Source of the DNA: Roseinatronobacter monicus
Lineage (GTDB): Bacteria; Pseudomonadota; Alphaproteobacteria; Rhodobacterales; Rhodobacteraceae
Length of the DNA: 64,000 nt
Assembly: GCF_006716865.1 (NCBI RefSeq)
Contig: NZ_VFPT01000004.1
Span: 159,840-223,839, forward strand
Reading direction: 5' to 3'
Both the position numbers and the translations under genes were made by a program. Each line of letters opens with the position of its first letter. Position 1 is the stretch's first letter. Shown here one piece after another: positions 1 to 7,699 of this stretch. Under the pieces are notes generated by a model that made no database searches, was not told where the DNA came from, and was given only the letters and a program-made list of their open reading frames with translations.

Positions 1-648
1 ATCTTGTCGTAGATAGCACGGGCCTGAAGATATTTGGCGAAGGCGAGTGGCTGGAAAACAAGCACAAAACAAAGGCCAAACGCAAATCCTGGCGCAAGCT
101 GCATCTTGGGCTGGACCTTGTCACCGGCGAAATTGCCTGCTCTGAACTGACCACCGATGATGTGGGTGATCCGACCGCCTTGCCAGAGCTTCTGGATCAG
201 ATTGACGGGGACGTGACACGCTTCATCGCCGACGGCGCCTATGACGGCGACCCGACCAGCGACTTGCTCGTGAAGCTGTTTGGGGTTGATGTCGAGATCA
301 CTATTCCGCCTCCCAAGACTGCAGTTCTCAGCGCCGAGGCTGTGGGCAATCCAACGCTGCGCGACCAGCGCATTGCCGCAATACGCACAGGCGGGCGTAT
401 GGCCTGGCAGGTGAGCAGCGGATACAATCAGCGCAGCCGCGGTGAAACACAAATGGGTCGCTGGAAGATAGTCATCGGCCCCAAACTGAAAGCGCGCAGC
501 TTTCCCAACCAGAAAACAGAAGCCAAGATCGGCACCCACATTCTGAACAAGATGACCGAACTTGGCCGTGCCAAGTTCGAAGTCGTCGCTTGACCAAATG
601 AGCGGGTAAGGGCAAACTCAAACCATCATAGGTCCGTGCAACAAGGCC
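1..648 (+). mobile_element. IS5-type element, copy A (cut by the window start)
   Basis: The 3' part of an element that is complete at 61269-62368 (copy C), where it is 1100 bp. The right end here reads, from outside, GGCCTTGTTGCACGGACC, the same outermost bases as the matching end of copy C; copy B has GGCGTTGTTGCACGG. It abuts a VirB6-like gene fragment, so this insertion, or a later rearrangement, removed the 5' part of that gene. The left end lies outside the window. Confidence 0.85.
3..593 (+). CDS. IS5-type DDE transposase, C-terminal part (partial at window start)
   Basis: The frame is open from the first bases of the window and is near-identical to residues 130-326 of the complete transposase at 61324-62301. 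It starts in the block containing VDSTG, which carries a catalytic Asp of the DDE domain, followed by the IADGAYDGD block with a second Asp. The true start lies upstream of the window. It ends at a TGA, 55 bp before the element end. The ending LEVVA-like tail (FEVVA) matches copy C, while copy B ends in FEVVS. Confidence 0.85.
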   Translation, partial: LVVDSTGLKIFGEGEWLENKHKTKAKRKSWRKLHLGLDLVTGEIACSELTTDDVGDPTALPELLDQIDGDVTRFIADGAYDGDPTSDLLVKLFGVDVEITIPPPKTAVLSAEAVGNPTLRDQRIAAIRTGGRMAWQVSSGYNQRSRGETQMGRWKIVIGPKLKARSFPNQKTEAKIGTHILNKMTELGRAKFEVVA

Positions 649-1337
649 ATGCCGCTGGATCCGAGTTGAACTGGATGGCCGGTGCCATGCTCGACATCGT
701 CGGTGTGCTTCTGCTCTCGATCCTCGGCGGGTTGGCCGCCTTCATCCTCGTGGCTTCCCGCCTGATGATCGCGCTCCTGATCGGGATCGCTCCGGTGATG
801 ATCTTCCTGACCCTGTTCGAGGTGACCAAGGATTACTTTGCGCGCTGGCTCTCCGCGCTGATCTCGTTTGCGCTCTATCCCATCGTCATCGCGGGAGTCT
901 TCGCGACGATCACCGGGGTTGCATCGGCTCTCATCGGCGAGCTTGGCGATCCTGAAGGCGCCTCCAACATCGGCGCGCTCATACCCTTCTTTATGATGGT
1001 CCTCATGGCCAAGGGCTTTATCATCGCAACACCCTTCATCGTCCGCGCGATCTCCGGCAACATCATGATGCCCGCCCTCTCCGGCGGTCTCGGCGGCGGA
1101 TACAGCTTCGCCCGCGCCGCCATGGGAAGCCAGCAAGCCTACAACCGCTACCTGATCGGCGGGGCCAGTGGCGCAGAATACGCAGCCATCCGGGCGCGGC
1201 AGTTCTTTGGCGTGCAGCAAATGCCCGTGAGGCAAGGCATGGGGCAGACAGGCTCAGTTGGTGGGCCAAGCGCGCCAGGAACGGGGTCGCAGATGCTGGC
1301 ACAGCTGGCGAGACTGGGACGGCTTGGGCGACGGTGA
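649..1337 (+). pseudogene. VirB6/TrbL-like type IV secretion protein, 3' fragment
   Basis: This is the C-terminal ~229 residues of a polytopic inner-membrane protein of the VirB6/TrbL family, which forms part of the DNA or protein channel of conjugative type IV systems. At least four hydrophobic segments are visible: VLLLSILGGLAAFILVASRL, LIGIAPVMIFLTLF, ALISFALYPIVIAGVFATI and ALIPFFMMVLMAKGFII. They are followed by a Gly/Ala-rich cytoplasmic tail. The reading frame runs straight out of the IS5 end, and the only available start (a GTG at 636) lies inside the IS, so the 5' half is missing. No other conjugation gene is present in the window, so this is a relic of an element that was lost or lies further left. 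Confidence 0.7.
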
Positions 1338-1454
1338 CGGCCCTTTGCCGACGTTCAGCCTGTCGAACTGACGTCACCGAAGCGGTCATTCAGCAATCGT
1401 GGTAGGCACCTATGATGCTTGCGGTTTTCATAGAGTAATACCAATCAGCATTGA

Positions 1455-1973
1455 TCAGAACTCTTGAGCCCAGTCGCGGGTTCCAATGGAGGTGATTGTG
1501 TCGGGCATGCTGACCAATTTGTTCCAAGCCTTGCAGCAATGATCTACGATGTCTTCATAGGTTTCGAAGATGAGGTTTGATAGCCAGTTGTCTCGCATGA
1601 ATTGCCAGATGTTTTCGACTGGATTGAGTTCTGGGCATTTTGCGGGGATCGGGATGATGGTGATGTTGTCCGGAATGACCAGCTTGTCAGTCATGTGCCA
1701 TGCGGCTTGATCCACGAGCACAGCCCCATGTGCTTTGGGTGCGACAGTTTGGGAGATTTCAGCAAGATGCAGGGCCATCGCTTCGGTATTGCACGCTGGC
1801 AGCACAAGACCTGCAGCTTTCCCGAGGGCTGGGCAAATCGCTCCAAAGATGTAGCTTGAACTCGTGCGCTGATCATGTGGGGCGGAAGGTCGCGTACCGC
1901 GCTTCGCCCATCGGCGCGTGATCTTGTTTTTCTGGCCGACACGCGCTTCATCTTGGAACCAGACTTCGATCAC
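1455..1973 (-). CDS. IS630 transposase, catalytic half (OrfB), copy 1
   Basis: DDE/Tc1-mariner-like catalytic domain of 172 residues as an independent ORF. Motifs seen are VWFQDEARV (first Asp), LVDQAAWH (second Asp) and PELNPVENIWQF (terminal Glu, typical of IS630). The open frame extends upstream of the first ATG without a stop to the A-run at 2025-2032, so it is most likely made as a fusion with OrfA by -1 frameshifting rather than on its own. Confidence 0.9.
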   Translation of the reverse strand: MIEVWFQDEARVGQKNKITRRWAKRGTRPSAPHDQRTSSSYIFGAICPALGKAAGLVLPACNTEAMALHLAEISQTVAPKAHGAVLVDQAAWHMTDKLVIPDNITIIPIPAKCPELNPVENIWQFMRDNWLSNLIFETYEDIVDHCCKAWNKLVSMPDTITSIGTRDWAQEF

Positions 1974-2005
1974 AGTGCCTTGCAGGAGCCGTGCGCGGAG
2001 CTTTG

Positions 2006-2518
2006 CTACTGCGGCTGCAAACCCTTTTTTTTAAAGTCCTCCAGTGCGGCTGTATCTTGCGCGTGATGGCGCGGGCGTGCTGTGAGTTTGACATAACCAA
2101 GCGCCCTGAGTTCCCGGCTTATCGACGTCTCGTGAAGTGAAATCCCAAATGTGTCTGCAATCCATTTCCTCAGATCACTCAGGCGCCAGCGGACGACCCC
2201 ATGGACCGATAAGGTCGGACCGCTCTCAACAATTGCAGCAAGCGCCCTGCGCTGCTCATCGTTAAGCTTAGACTGCTGACCAGGAGCTTTGCCGTTGATC
2301 AAGCCGTCAGGCCCGCGGGCATTAAACCGCTCCACCCAGTCACGGACAATTTGTAGGCCAACACCACCAATCCGAGCAGCATCGCTGCGCCGACCGCCAT
2401 CATAGATCTCCGCCAGCGCCAAAAGCCTGCGGGCTTGGTTGGCATCCTTTGTCTTTCGCGCAAGTTCTCTCAACTTCATGCCGTCGTAGTCTGTCCGTAA
2501 CGCGAGCGCTGCGCCCAT
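2006..2518 (-). CDS. IS630 transposase, DNA-binding half (OrfA), copy 1
   Basis: A 170-residue N-terminal half with helix-turn-helix regions of the IS630 type (ARRLLALAEIYDGGRRSDAA and a winged-helix-like second part around residues 100-150). Near its 3' end the zero frame reads AAA AAA AAG after TTT. The heptamer A_AAA_AAG at 2030-2024 is the classical -1 slippery sequence and leads into the OrfB frame. Without the shift, translation stops six codons later. Confidence 0.9.
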   Translation of the reverse strand: MGAALALRTDYDGMKLRELARKTKDANQARRLLALAEIYDGGRRSDAARIGGVGLQIVRDWVERFNARGPDGLINGKAPGQQSKLNDEQRRALAAIVESGPTLSVHGVVRWRLSDLRKWIADTFGISLHETSISRELRALGYVKLTARPRHHAQDTAALEDFKKKGLQPQ

Positions 2519-2653
2519 AGAGAGGCCCTCCCCAGAAAATCTGACGCCATTGAGTCAGATCTTCATAGATTTGGGAATCCCAAAACCCTCAGAAGAGTCA
2601 GATTTCGCGAGACTTGGTATAACTCGCCCGCCAGGGGCTGCACAACAAGACCG

Positions 2654-2836
2654 TCAGTCGCGCTCTTTCAATCCTTCCTCGCAGACCTGCGGGAGTTTGG
2701 CCTCCTCAATCTCGGCACGGGTCATCAGCTTCAGGTCAGCCCGATAGAAGGATGGACACGTATCGATCCAGCCACGCCAGGTCAGATCCATCCGTCGGGT
2801 TTCATCGCGGAAATCCAGATGGACCCCGTCCAAGAT
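2654..2836 (-). pseudogene. DUF2169-type T6SS adaptor, C-terminal half, separated by an IS
   Basis: An open frame on the minus strand ending in TGA at 2656-2654. It reads ILDGVHLDFRDETRRMDLTW, followed by RGWIDTCPSF and a charged tail. The block DGVHLDFRD...LTWRGW has the look of the DUF2169 C-terminus, where a D-x-V-x-x-D motif precedes a WR motif. The start of this fragment coincides with the IS1111-type left end. The N-terminal part of the same family lies on the other side of that IS, in the same orientation (4228-5115). I infer one gene cut by the insertion. The exact joint cannot be fixed by eye, but AAC at 4230-4228 can be joined in frame to ATC at 2836-2834. Confidence 0.7.
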
Positions 2837-2922
2837 GGTATGGTTGCCGCCCTTCCCCGAGAGGCATCAAAGTGCCAACATGAGTGGTGTTATAGACCAC
2901 AGAAATAGAGAAGGACGGCGAG

Positions 2923-3951
2923 ATGTACGATACAATGATCGGGGTAGATTTGGCAAAGCGAGTTTTTCATCTGCACGTCGCGTCGATGACAGGGCATGTG
3001 AGAGATCGCAAGAAGCTGACGCCATTGCAGTTTCGGCGCTACATGGCGGACGCGCCGAATTGCGTTGTGGTCTTTGAAGCCTGTGGGAGCGCGCATTACT
3101 GGGCGCGGCAAATGATGGAGCTGGGCCACGAGGCGCGGATCATCCCGGCGCAGTACGTAAAGCCGTTTGTAAAACGCCATAAAAATGACCGGAATGACGC
3201 AGAGGCGATCGTGGTGGCGGCGCAGCGTCCCGAGATGCACTTCACGACGGTGAAGAGTGAACAGCAGCAGGCACGCGCGGTCGTATTTCGGGCGCGCGAA
3301 CGACTTGTAAATCAGCGCACTGAGCTGGTGAACGCTTTGCGCTCAACGCTCTATGAATACGGGCACACATTCCCTGTGGGATTTGGCCATGTGAAACGGA
3401 TCGCCGAACTGTTGGAGGCGCCTGAGTGCGACCTTCCTGCTCTTGTCGTAACGGAGTGCCAGGACCTGCTGGCGCAAATTGCTGAGAAGACAGAACGCAT
3501 CACAGCGAAGGACAAGTTGATCAGGCAACTCGCGAAAGAAAGCGCCGTGGCGCGGCGTCTGCAAACGATGCCAGGGGTCGGCCCGATGACTGCGCTGGCG
3601 ATGGAGGCGTTTGCGCCGGATATGGCGCAGTTCTCCTGCGGGCGGGATTTCGCGGCCTGGCTGGGGTTGGTGCCTTTGCAAAAATCAACTGGTGGCAAGA
3701 GCAGATTGGGCAAGTTATCCAAGATGGGCCAGGTCGATATCCGACGGCTTCTGATCATCGGGGCGATGTCGCGGATCATTGGTCGGGCGCGTCATACGAT
3801 TCCAGATGACAGCTGGCTCGGCCGGAAAGTGGCCATGAAGCCGAAGATGCTGGTGGGCATCACGCTGGCGAACAAGATGGCTCGCCAGATTTGGGCGATG
3901 CTGACGAAGAATGAGGATTACAGAGATCCGGCGCTGGTGGGCGCGGCATGA
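2923..3951 (+). CDS. IS110-family transposase (IS1111 group)
   Basis: A 342-residue DEDD transposase. The N-terminal RuvC-like part shows the acidic residues in MIGVDLAK (Asp9), VVFEACGS (Glu) and NDRNDAEA (two Asp). The C-terminal transposase_20 part shows TMPGVGPMTA and WLGLVPLQKSTGGKSRLGKLSKMG, close to the IS1111/IS1328/IS1533 signature. ATG 2923 is preceded by AAGGAC at a good ribosome-binding distance. Members of this family are guided by a structured bridge RNA made from the element's own non-coding end. The gene looks intact. Confidence 0.93.
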   Translation: MYDTMIGVDLAKRVFHLHVASMTGHVRDRKKLTPLQFRRYMADAPNCVVVFEACGSAHYWARQMMELGHEARIIPAQYVKPFVKRHKNDRNDAEAIVVAAQRPEMHFTTVKSEQQQARAVVFRARERLVNQRTELVNALRSTLYEYGHTFPVGFGHVKRIAELLEAPECDLPALVVTECQDLLAQIAEKTERITAKDKLIRQLAKESAVARRLQTMPGVGPMTALAMEAFAPDMAQFSCGRDFAAWLGLVPLQKSTGGKSRLGKLSKMGQVDIRRLLIIGAMSRIIGRARHTIPDDSWLGRKVAMKPKMLVGITLANKMARQIWAMLTKNEDYRDPALVGAA

Positions 3952-4210
3952 GTGTCATGTCTTAACCTGCAAGCGTCGGTGCCAAGGGGAGTGTGAGAGT
4001 GCAATGACCTGAATGGGCGCAACGATCGAATAGATCTGGATTGGGAAAACCATAGTTGAACTTTGCGCCAAAAGCGCTTCCCCAAGATTTGGACCCTATC
4101 CGCTGATCACCATACCGGCCGCGGCTTCTGGAAACGCCGCTCAGAATAGGCCTGAAAGAAGCACGCAATCGATCACACGCTCAGAAACGGTCAAAAGACT
4201 CTTGCATCAC
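3952..4210 (+). ncRNA. Candidate bridge-RNA region of the IS1111-type element
   Basis: There are about 260 non-coding bases between the transposase stop and the right inverted repeat, with no credible ORF. In the IS1111 group the bridge RNA is known to come from the non-coding segment downstream of the transposase, whereas in the IS110 group it lies upstream. The left non-coding segment here is short (about 70 bp to the repeat), which fits the IS1111 arrangement. I did not resolve the target-binding and donor-binding loops, so both the RNA and its ends are inferred from position only. Confidence 0.35.
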
Positions 4211-4227
4211 GGGCGGCAACCAAAGAA

Positions 4228-5115
4228 GTTCAACGCGACCTCGACCTCGCGGCCATCGGTATAGCTGAAGCGCGCGACAGGCACCTCGGCGGGCAGGACA
4301 ATGTGTTCCCGCCCCGCGGGGCTGAGGTTTTCCAGTTCCAGCAGCGCGCCACCCGACAAATGGCCGGGCAAGATCAGATAGGGATGGGCGCAATTGTAAA
4401 AGCGGTAGTCAAAGTCAGCCGGCAACCGCGGGTGGGTCTTGTCCTTCCACGCATCGTCATAGGTTCCGGCATGGTTCTGCCGCGCGGCCCACCAGGGGGC
4501 CATCGGGCCAAGCCCGGCTGGCCGGGGCGGCCGGGCGAAATCGTCATGCAGGGGATCGCGGCTGTTGAAGAGACGCGGGGCAGGAAAGTCCCGGTTCCTC
4601 GGGGTGACATCCGGATCAATCAGGCCCGGGCCGATGGGGTTGCGCGGATCGACCGTCCCCTCCGGATCGCCGATGATCCGCCCGCCGCTGGCCAGAGTGT
4701 AACAAACCGGAACGACATCTACCGGTTCCGGCTCGGACAGGATCCAGCTGTCTTGCACAGCGCGCCACTGGCGCGGTCCGGTCGCGCAAATCTCCACCCG
4801 ACGCCCTGCGATGCTCAGGGCCGCAGAGATCGAGGCCAAGGGCTGCCCCTGTGGGGCATGGGCCGAACCGAGGAATGTGACATCCGTTCCGGGCTTGAAG
4901 GGCACCAGATCGGACAGCCGCACCAGAGGTGACTTCTGCGGATCACCCGCGAATTCATCGGCCAGAACGATCTGCTGGGTCTCGGCCAGTTCCAGCGCGC
5001 CACCCGGCCCGACCAGAAAGCTGCCCCGCACCGCAACCACCGCCATCGTCGGCCCGTCGCGGTGCCATTGTTCAAAGCCGATCGCGGAAAAGGGGGTGGC
5101 GTTGTCGGTCAGCAT
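4228..5115 (-). pseudogene. DUF2169-type T6SS adaptor, N-terminal part, interrupted by IS
   Basis: DUF2169 proteins act as loading adaptors for T6SS effectors, typically beside PAAR-like DUF4150 proteins, as here. About 296 native residues are present, starting MLTDNATPFSAIGFEQWHRDG and including the family-like block AVVAVRGSFLV. After VEVALN the frame enters IS1111 sequence and stops within about six codons (4207). The C-terminal half of the family is found at 2654-2836 beyond the IS. The start codon overlaps the stop of the upstream propeller gene by one base (TGATG), so it is the last gene of the vgrG operon. The protein is probably non-functional unless the IS excises precisely. Confidence 0.75.
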
Positions 5116-6161
5116 CAGACAAACGGGCTTTCGAAACGGTCCCAGGTCGTGCCGTCGAACCGGTTCAGCGCCTTTGCCTCCAGCGCCCAGAGAACTCCGT
5201 CTGCCACGTCCACCTGCCAGACCGGGACGGGATCGGCGGCGCCGGGCACCAATACCCTGGTCAATTGGCCATCTGTCAGCTTGTAAAGCCCGCCGGTCTT
5301 TTCCGACACATCGGCGATATAAAGGTCAGGGCCGAGGAAGGCCATTTTATAGGGATAGAACCGGCTTTCCGGCATCTGAAGCACAGGTGCAAAGCCCCGA
5401 TTCCTGTCGCCCGCAAGAATGACCGATCCGCCCCTTGCACCGCAGACATAGACCGTGCCATCGGACGCGATGCGCGCGCTGGTCAGCGGGTTTTTCACAC
5501 CGCTGTCGAGCTTGCTGATGCGCTGGCCGTCGAAATGCAGCATCCGACCATCGGGCCCGGCGAGATACAAGTTGTCATGCCCGGTGCCGGTGATCGTGTA
5601 GAAGGTGGCGGTGTATTCGTCATATATGTCGGAGATCCTAAGCTCCTCTTCGAACGGGAGATCTCTGAAAGAGATGTCTGGAGACAGCCCCCCGAGTTTT
5701 CTCTGTAGCTTGCTTATCGACATTGAAAACGCATCAGCCTTGAAGAATTCAGGGTCGAGGACGGTCCAGCCGGTGTCTGCGTCACGCCAGAAGAAATGAC
5801 CGCCATCTCCGATGGCATAAAGCCGGTTGTTGATTACACCAATCGCGGCTCCACGGCTTCTTGCGTCCGGATAAGGCTGTTCCAGCCGAATGGGAAGATC
5901 ATCGAATAGAACACCGCCAAGGCGATTAATCGCAGCAGCCTGAGGGCGCCCCCCGGGGCTCCACGCTGCGATATCCTCGCCGTGATCCTTTCCATCACTC
6001 ACATGCCGCCACATGCCAGTCTTGCGATCAAAGGTATCAAAGCTGAAATCCCCGCCCGGCTCTGCCGGATGCCCGCGGCCATCGAAGGTTGCCAAAGTGG
6101 CGAAGCTGTCCGCGCTCAGCGCCGCCCCGGTGTAAAAGCTCAGCTTTTTCTTCTTTCTCAT
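5115..6161 (-). CDS. Predicted beta-propeller protein, candidate immunity protein
   Basis: 348 residues with no signal peptide (the N-terminus is lysine-rich: MRKKKKLSFYTG). The chain has repeated short blade-like units with G-x-LY and DG-x-VY patterns: NNRLYAIGDGG, HDNLYLAGPDG, SDGTVYVCGARG, GPDLYIADV and DGVLWALEAK. This suggests a WD40/Kelch/SMP-like propeller. It lies directly after the predicted nuclease toxin and before the DUF2169 adaptor, the usual place for an immunity gene in vgrG cassettes. Immunity function is inferred from position alone. It could instead be an effector-associated chaperone. Confidence 0.55.
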   Translation of the reverse strand: MRKKKKLSFYTGAALSADSFATLATFDGRGHPAEPGGDFSFDTFDRKTGMWRHVSDGKDHGEDIAAWSPGGRPQAAAINRLGGVLFDDLPIRLEQPYPDARSRGAAIGVINNRLYAIGDGGHFFWRDADTGWTVLDPEFFKADAFSMSISKLQRKLGGLSPDISFRDLPFEEELRISDIYDEYTATFYTITGTGHDNLYLAGPDGRMLHFDGQRISKLDSGVKNPLTSARIASDGTVYVCGARGGSVILAGDRNRGFAPVLQMPESRFYPYKMAFLGPDLYIADVSEKTGGLYKLTDGQLTRVLVPGAADPVPVWQVDVADGVLWALEAKALNRFDGTTWDRFESPFV

Positions 6162-6182
6162 CTCATTTTCCTTTCGGCAGCA

Positions 6183-7220
6183 TTACAATCGGTGCCCGGC
6201 TTGCAACAAATCTCTCGTTCCCTGTGGCAACGTCCGGTAGTCTATCACCGCGCGCAAGGCTTGATTGCCCGGCATACCAGCAAACTGCGCATCAATCGCG
6301 GCCGTTGCTGCAGGCAAGCAGTCTCGCTTGGCAGCTTTGATGCCGGCAAGCGAGGCTTTGCGAACATCTTCCCAAGTCGCCGTTCCGGGGAGGGCGGTGT
6401 TTGCTAGACCGGCTTCGGCTATCGCCAGATCAGTAACCCTATGCGCGGCATAGTGCTCTCCAGTACGATCCGTTGCGCGCGCATGCCCAGTCAAACAAAT
6501 CGCCATCCCTTGCGCAAGTGTTGGCGCATTGGGCAGGCGGGTTGGATCGAGCGCAGAGAGGGCTGGGCGGGGCCCGGCGCGCAAGGTGAAATCAGGCACG
6601 ATATGATGCGCCTGCCCTCCGCGTGCCGCGCATTTGCGCGACATTCGCGAATAGGGGCCAACTTCGCAGGGGTCATCCTTTTTGCGTTCCGTAATTTGCG
6701 GACCGGGCCCTGGCACCACTGGTGGTCCGGGTGGTCCAGGCTTTTTCTCAGGTTCTGGCTTCGGCCTAGCAAGAAGCTCATCCAGCTGCCGCTTGGCTTC
6801 TGCTTGTGCTTCTGGTGATGGAAGGCCCTGAAACTCCAGCTGTTGTTGCAACAAACCTTCGGCAATCTGCCGCGATTGTTCCAGCCCAAGCGCATCGCCG
6901 AGGTGGCGTTGCATCTGCGCCATTCCCTGCTGAAGGGCGAGCCCGGAAAGGCCCAATGACTCTGCCACGCTTGTCGCCCAGTTAAGCTGCCCGGTCGAAA
7001 GCCATTGAAACGGGTCTGCAAGATCAGAATTTTGGCCCGCAGGATTCGGGATCAGGGTCATGCCTATTGCACCGGTCAAACGACCCGCCAAGCTTGAAAG
7101 CCGACCGATACTTGGTGTCCGCGCTATACGATTATAGTTACTTATTGCATCGCGAATTTCAGCAATGGAAGGGTAGGGAATCCTGGCAGGACGAGGAATT
7201 GCGGCATCAACCATGCGCAT
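6183..7220 (-). CDS. Predicted T6SS effector with C-terminal HNH-like nuclease domain
   Basis: About 345 residues. Residues 1-150 are a helical, Gln-rich N-terminal part of unknown role, followed by a proline-rich linker (about 150-176). The C-terminal domain contains QAHHIVPD (His205-His206 in this numbering) and, some 50 residues on, GEHYAAH (His256, His260). This is the arrangement of HNH/endonuclease-VII-fold toxins of the AHH/LHH/GHH2 type. Cys185 and Cys197 flank the domain start. The ATG at 7220 has GGAAG six bases upstream; ATG 7226 and 7214 are alternatives. It overlaps the PAAR-like gene by 14 bp and is followed by a candidate immunity gene. I expect a DNase delivered on the VgrG-PAAR tip. 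The exact toxin subfamily is not settled. Confidence 0.7.
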   Translation of the reverse strand: MRMVDAAIPRPARIPYPSIAEIRDAISNYNRIARTPSIGRLSSLAGRLTGAIGMTLIPNPAGQNSDLADPFQWLSTGQLNWATSVAESLGLSGLALQQGMAQMQRHLGDALGLEQSRQIAEGLLQQQLEFQGLPSPEAQAEAKRQLDELLARPKPEPEKKPGPPGPPVVPGPGPQITERKKDDPCEVGPYSRMSRKCAARGGQAHHIVPDFTLRAGPRPALSALDPTRLPNAPTLAQGMAICLTGHARATDRTGEHYAAHRVTDLAIAEAGLANTALPGTATWEDVRKASLAGIKAAKRDCLPAATAAIDAQFAGMPGNQALRAVIDYRTLPQGTRDLLQAGHRL

Positions 7221-7689
7221 CACCATCTTCCGGCAAGCTGCCTTGTTCGGAGGATTGTTTCAAAAACAACGCGACGGCAGGCGTGGCCTCAAAAGTTTCG
7301 GTGTTCAGAACATAGGTCAGTTTGCCGACGGTATTCTTGTTGTTCATGTACCATTCATCACCATTCATAATTGCGGGTTTCCCCTGGATATTGACGGATG
7401 AGGAATGCCCTTTGGGGTGGCAAGCCGCGCCCACGGTGCCCGAGACTACCCCCCCCGACGTTCCCGGCCCGTCGCCCTTGGTCGCGGTCACGACCGACCC
7501 CATGTTATGCGCGCGCTTGCCGGTCATGCGCACGGTTGCGGCGGTATTGGCGTCGTCTGACTGATAGGCGAAGACCGAATAGGGCACCGGAACCGTGCTG
7601 CTGCCAACCGGCGTCAGGCAGACATCGGGCGACAGCGAGATGATGATCCCGTCGCCAATATCGCGGCTACCTTCCTTGGGGGTGCTCAT
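7207..7689 (-). CDS. PAAR-like protein (DUF4150)
   Basis: 160 residues of the DUF4150 family, a PAAR-like fold that caps the VgrG spike and can carry effectors. Family features seen are an early LSPDVCLTPVG stretch, PVPYSVFAYQSDDANT, the SVVTATKGDGPGTSGGV segment, CHPKGHSSSVN and the GKPAIMNGDEWYMN region near residue 110. It starts 10 bp after vgrG and overlaps the nuclease gene, so it most likely docks that toxin onto VgrG. DUF4150 proteins usually travel with DUF2169 adaptors, which matches the broken gene further down this operon. Confidence 0.88.
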   Translation of the reverse strand: MSTPKEGSRDIGDGIIISLSPDVCLTPVGSSTVPVPYSVFAYQSDDANTAATVRMTGKRAHNMGSVVTATKGDGPGTSGGVVSGTVGAACHPKGHSSSVNIQGKPAIMNGDEWYMNNKNTVGKLTYVLNTETFEATPAVALFLKQSSEQGSLPEDGDAHG

Positions 7690-7699
7690 CGTTGTGCCC

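Larger units (their letters stand above)
1439..2619 (-). mobile_element. IS630-type element, copy 1
   Basis: A 1181-bp element, identical in coding content to copies at 33360, 52820 and 55604. Termini are TACCAATCAGC on the left and the complement of TACCAAGTCTC on the right. The outer six bases match and the inner match is imperfect. It is flanked by TAA at 1436-1438 and TAA at 2620-2622. It carries two overlapping-frame ORFs on the minus strand, joined by a probable -1 frameshift. Confidence 0.93.
2840..4227 (+). mobile_element. IS110-family element, IS1111 group
   Basis: It carries a DEDD transposase of the IS1111 type. An 11-bp inverted repeat, GGTTGCCGCCC at 2842-2852 and GGGCGGCAACC at 4211-4221, brackets the gene. 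Such subterminal repeats are a feature of the IS1111 group, with a few bases lying outside them. The ends given are therefore accurate only to about 5 bp. No target duplication is expected for the family. The element splits a DUF2169-like gene. Confidence 0.75.
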
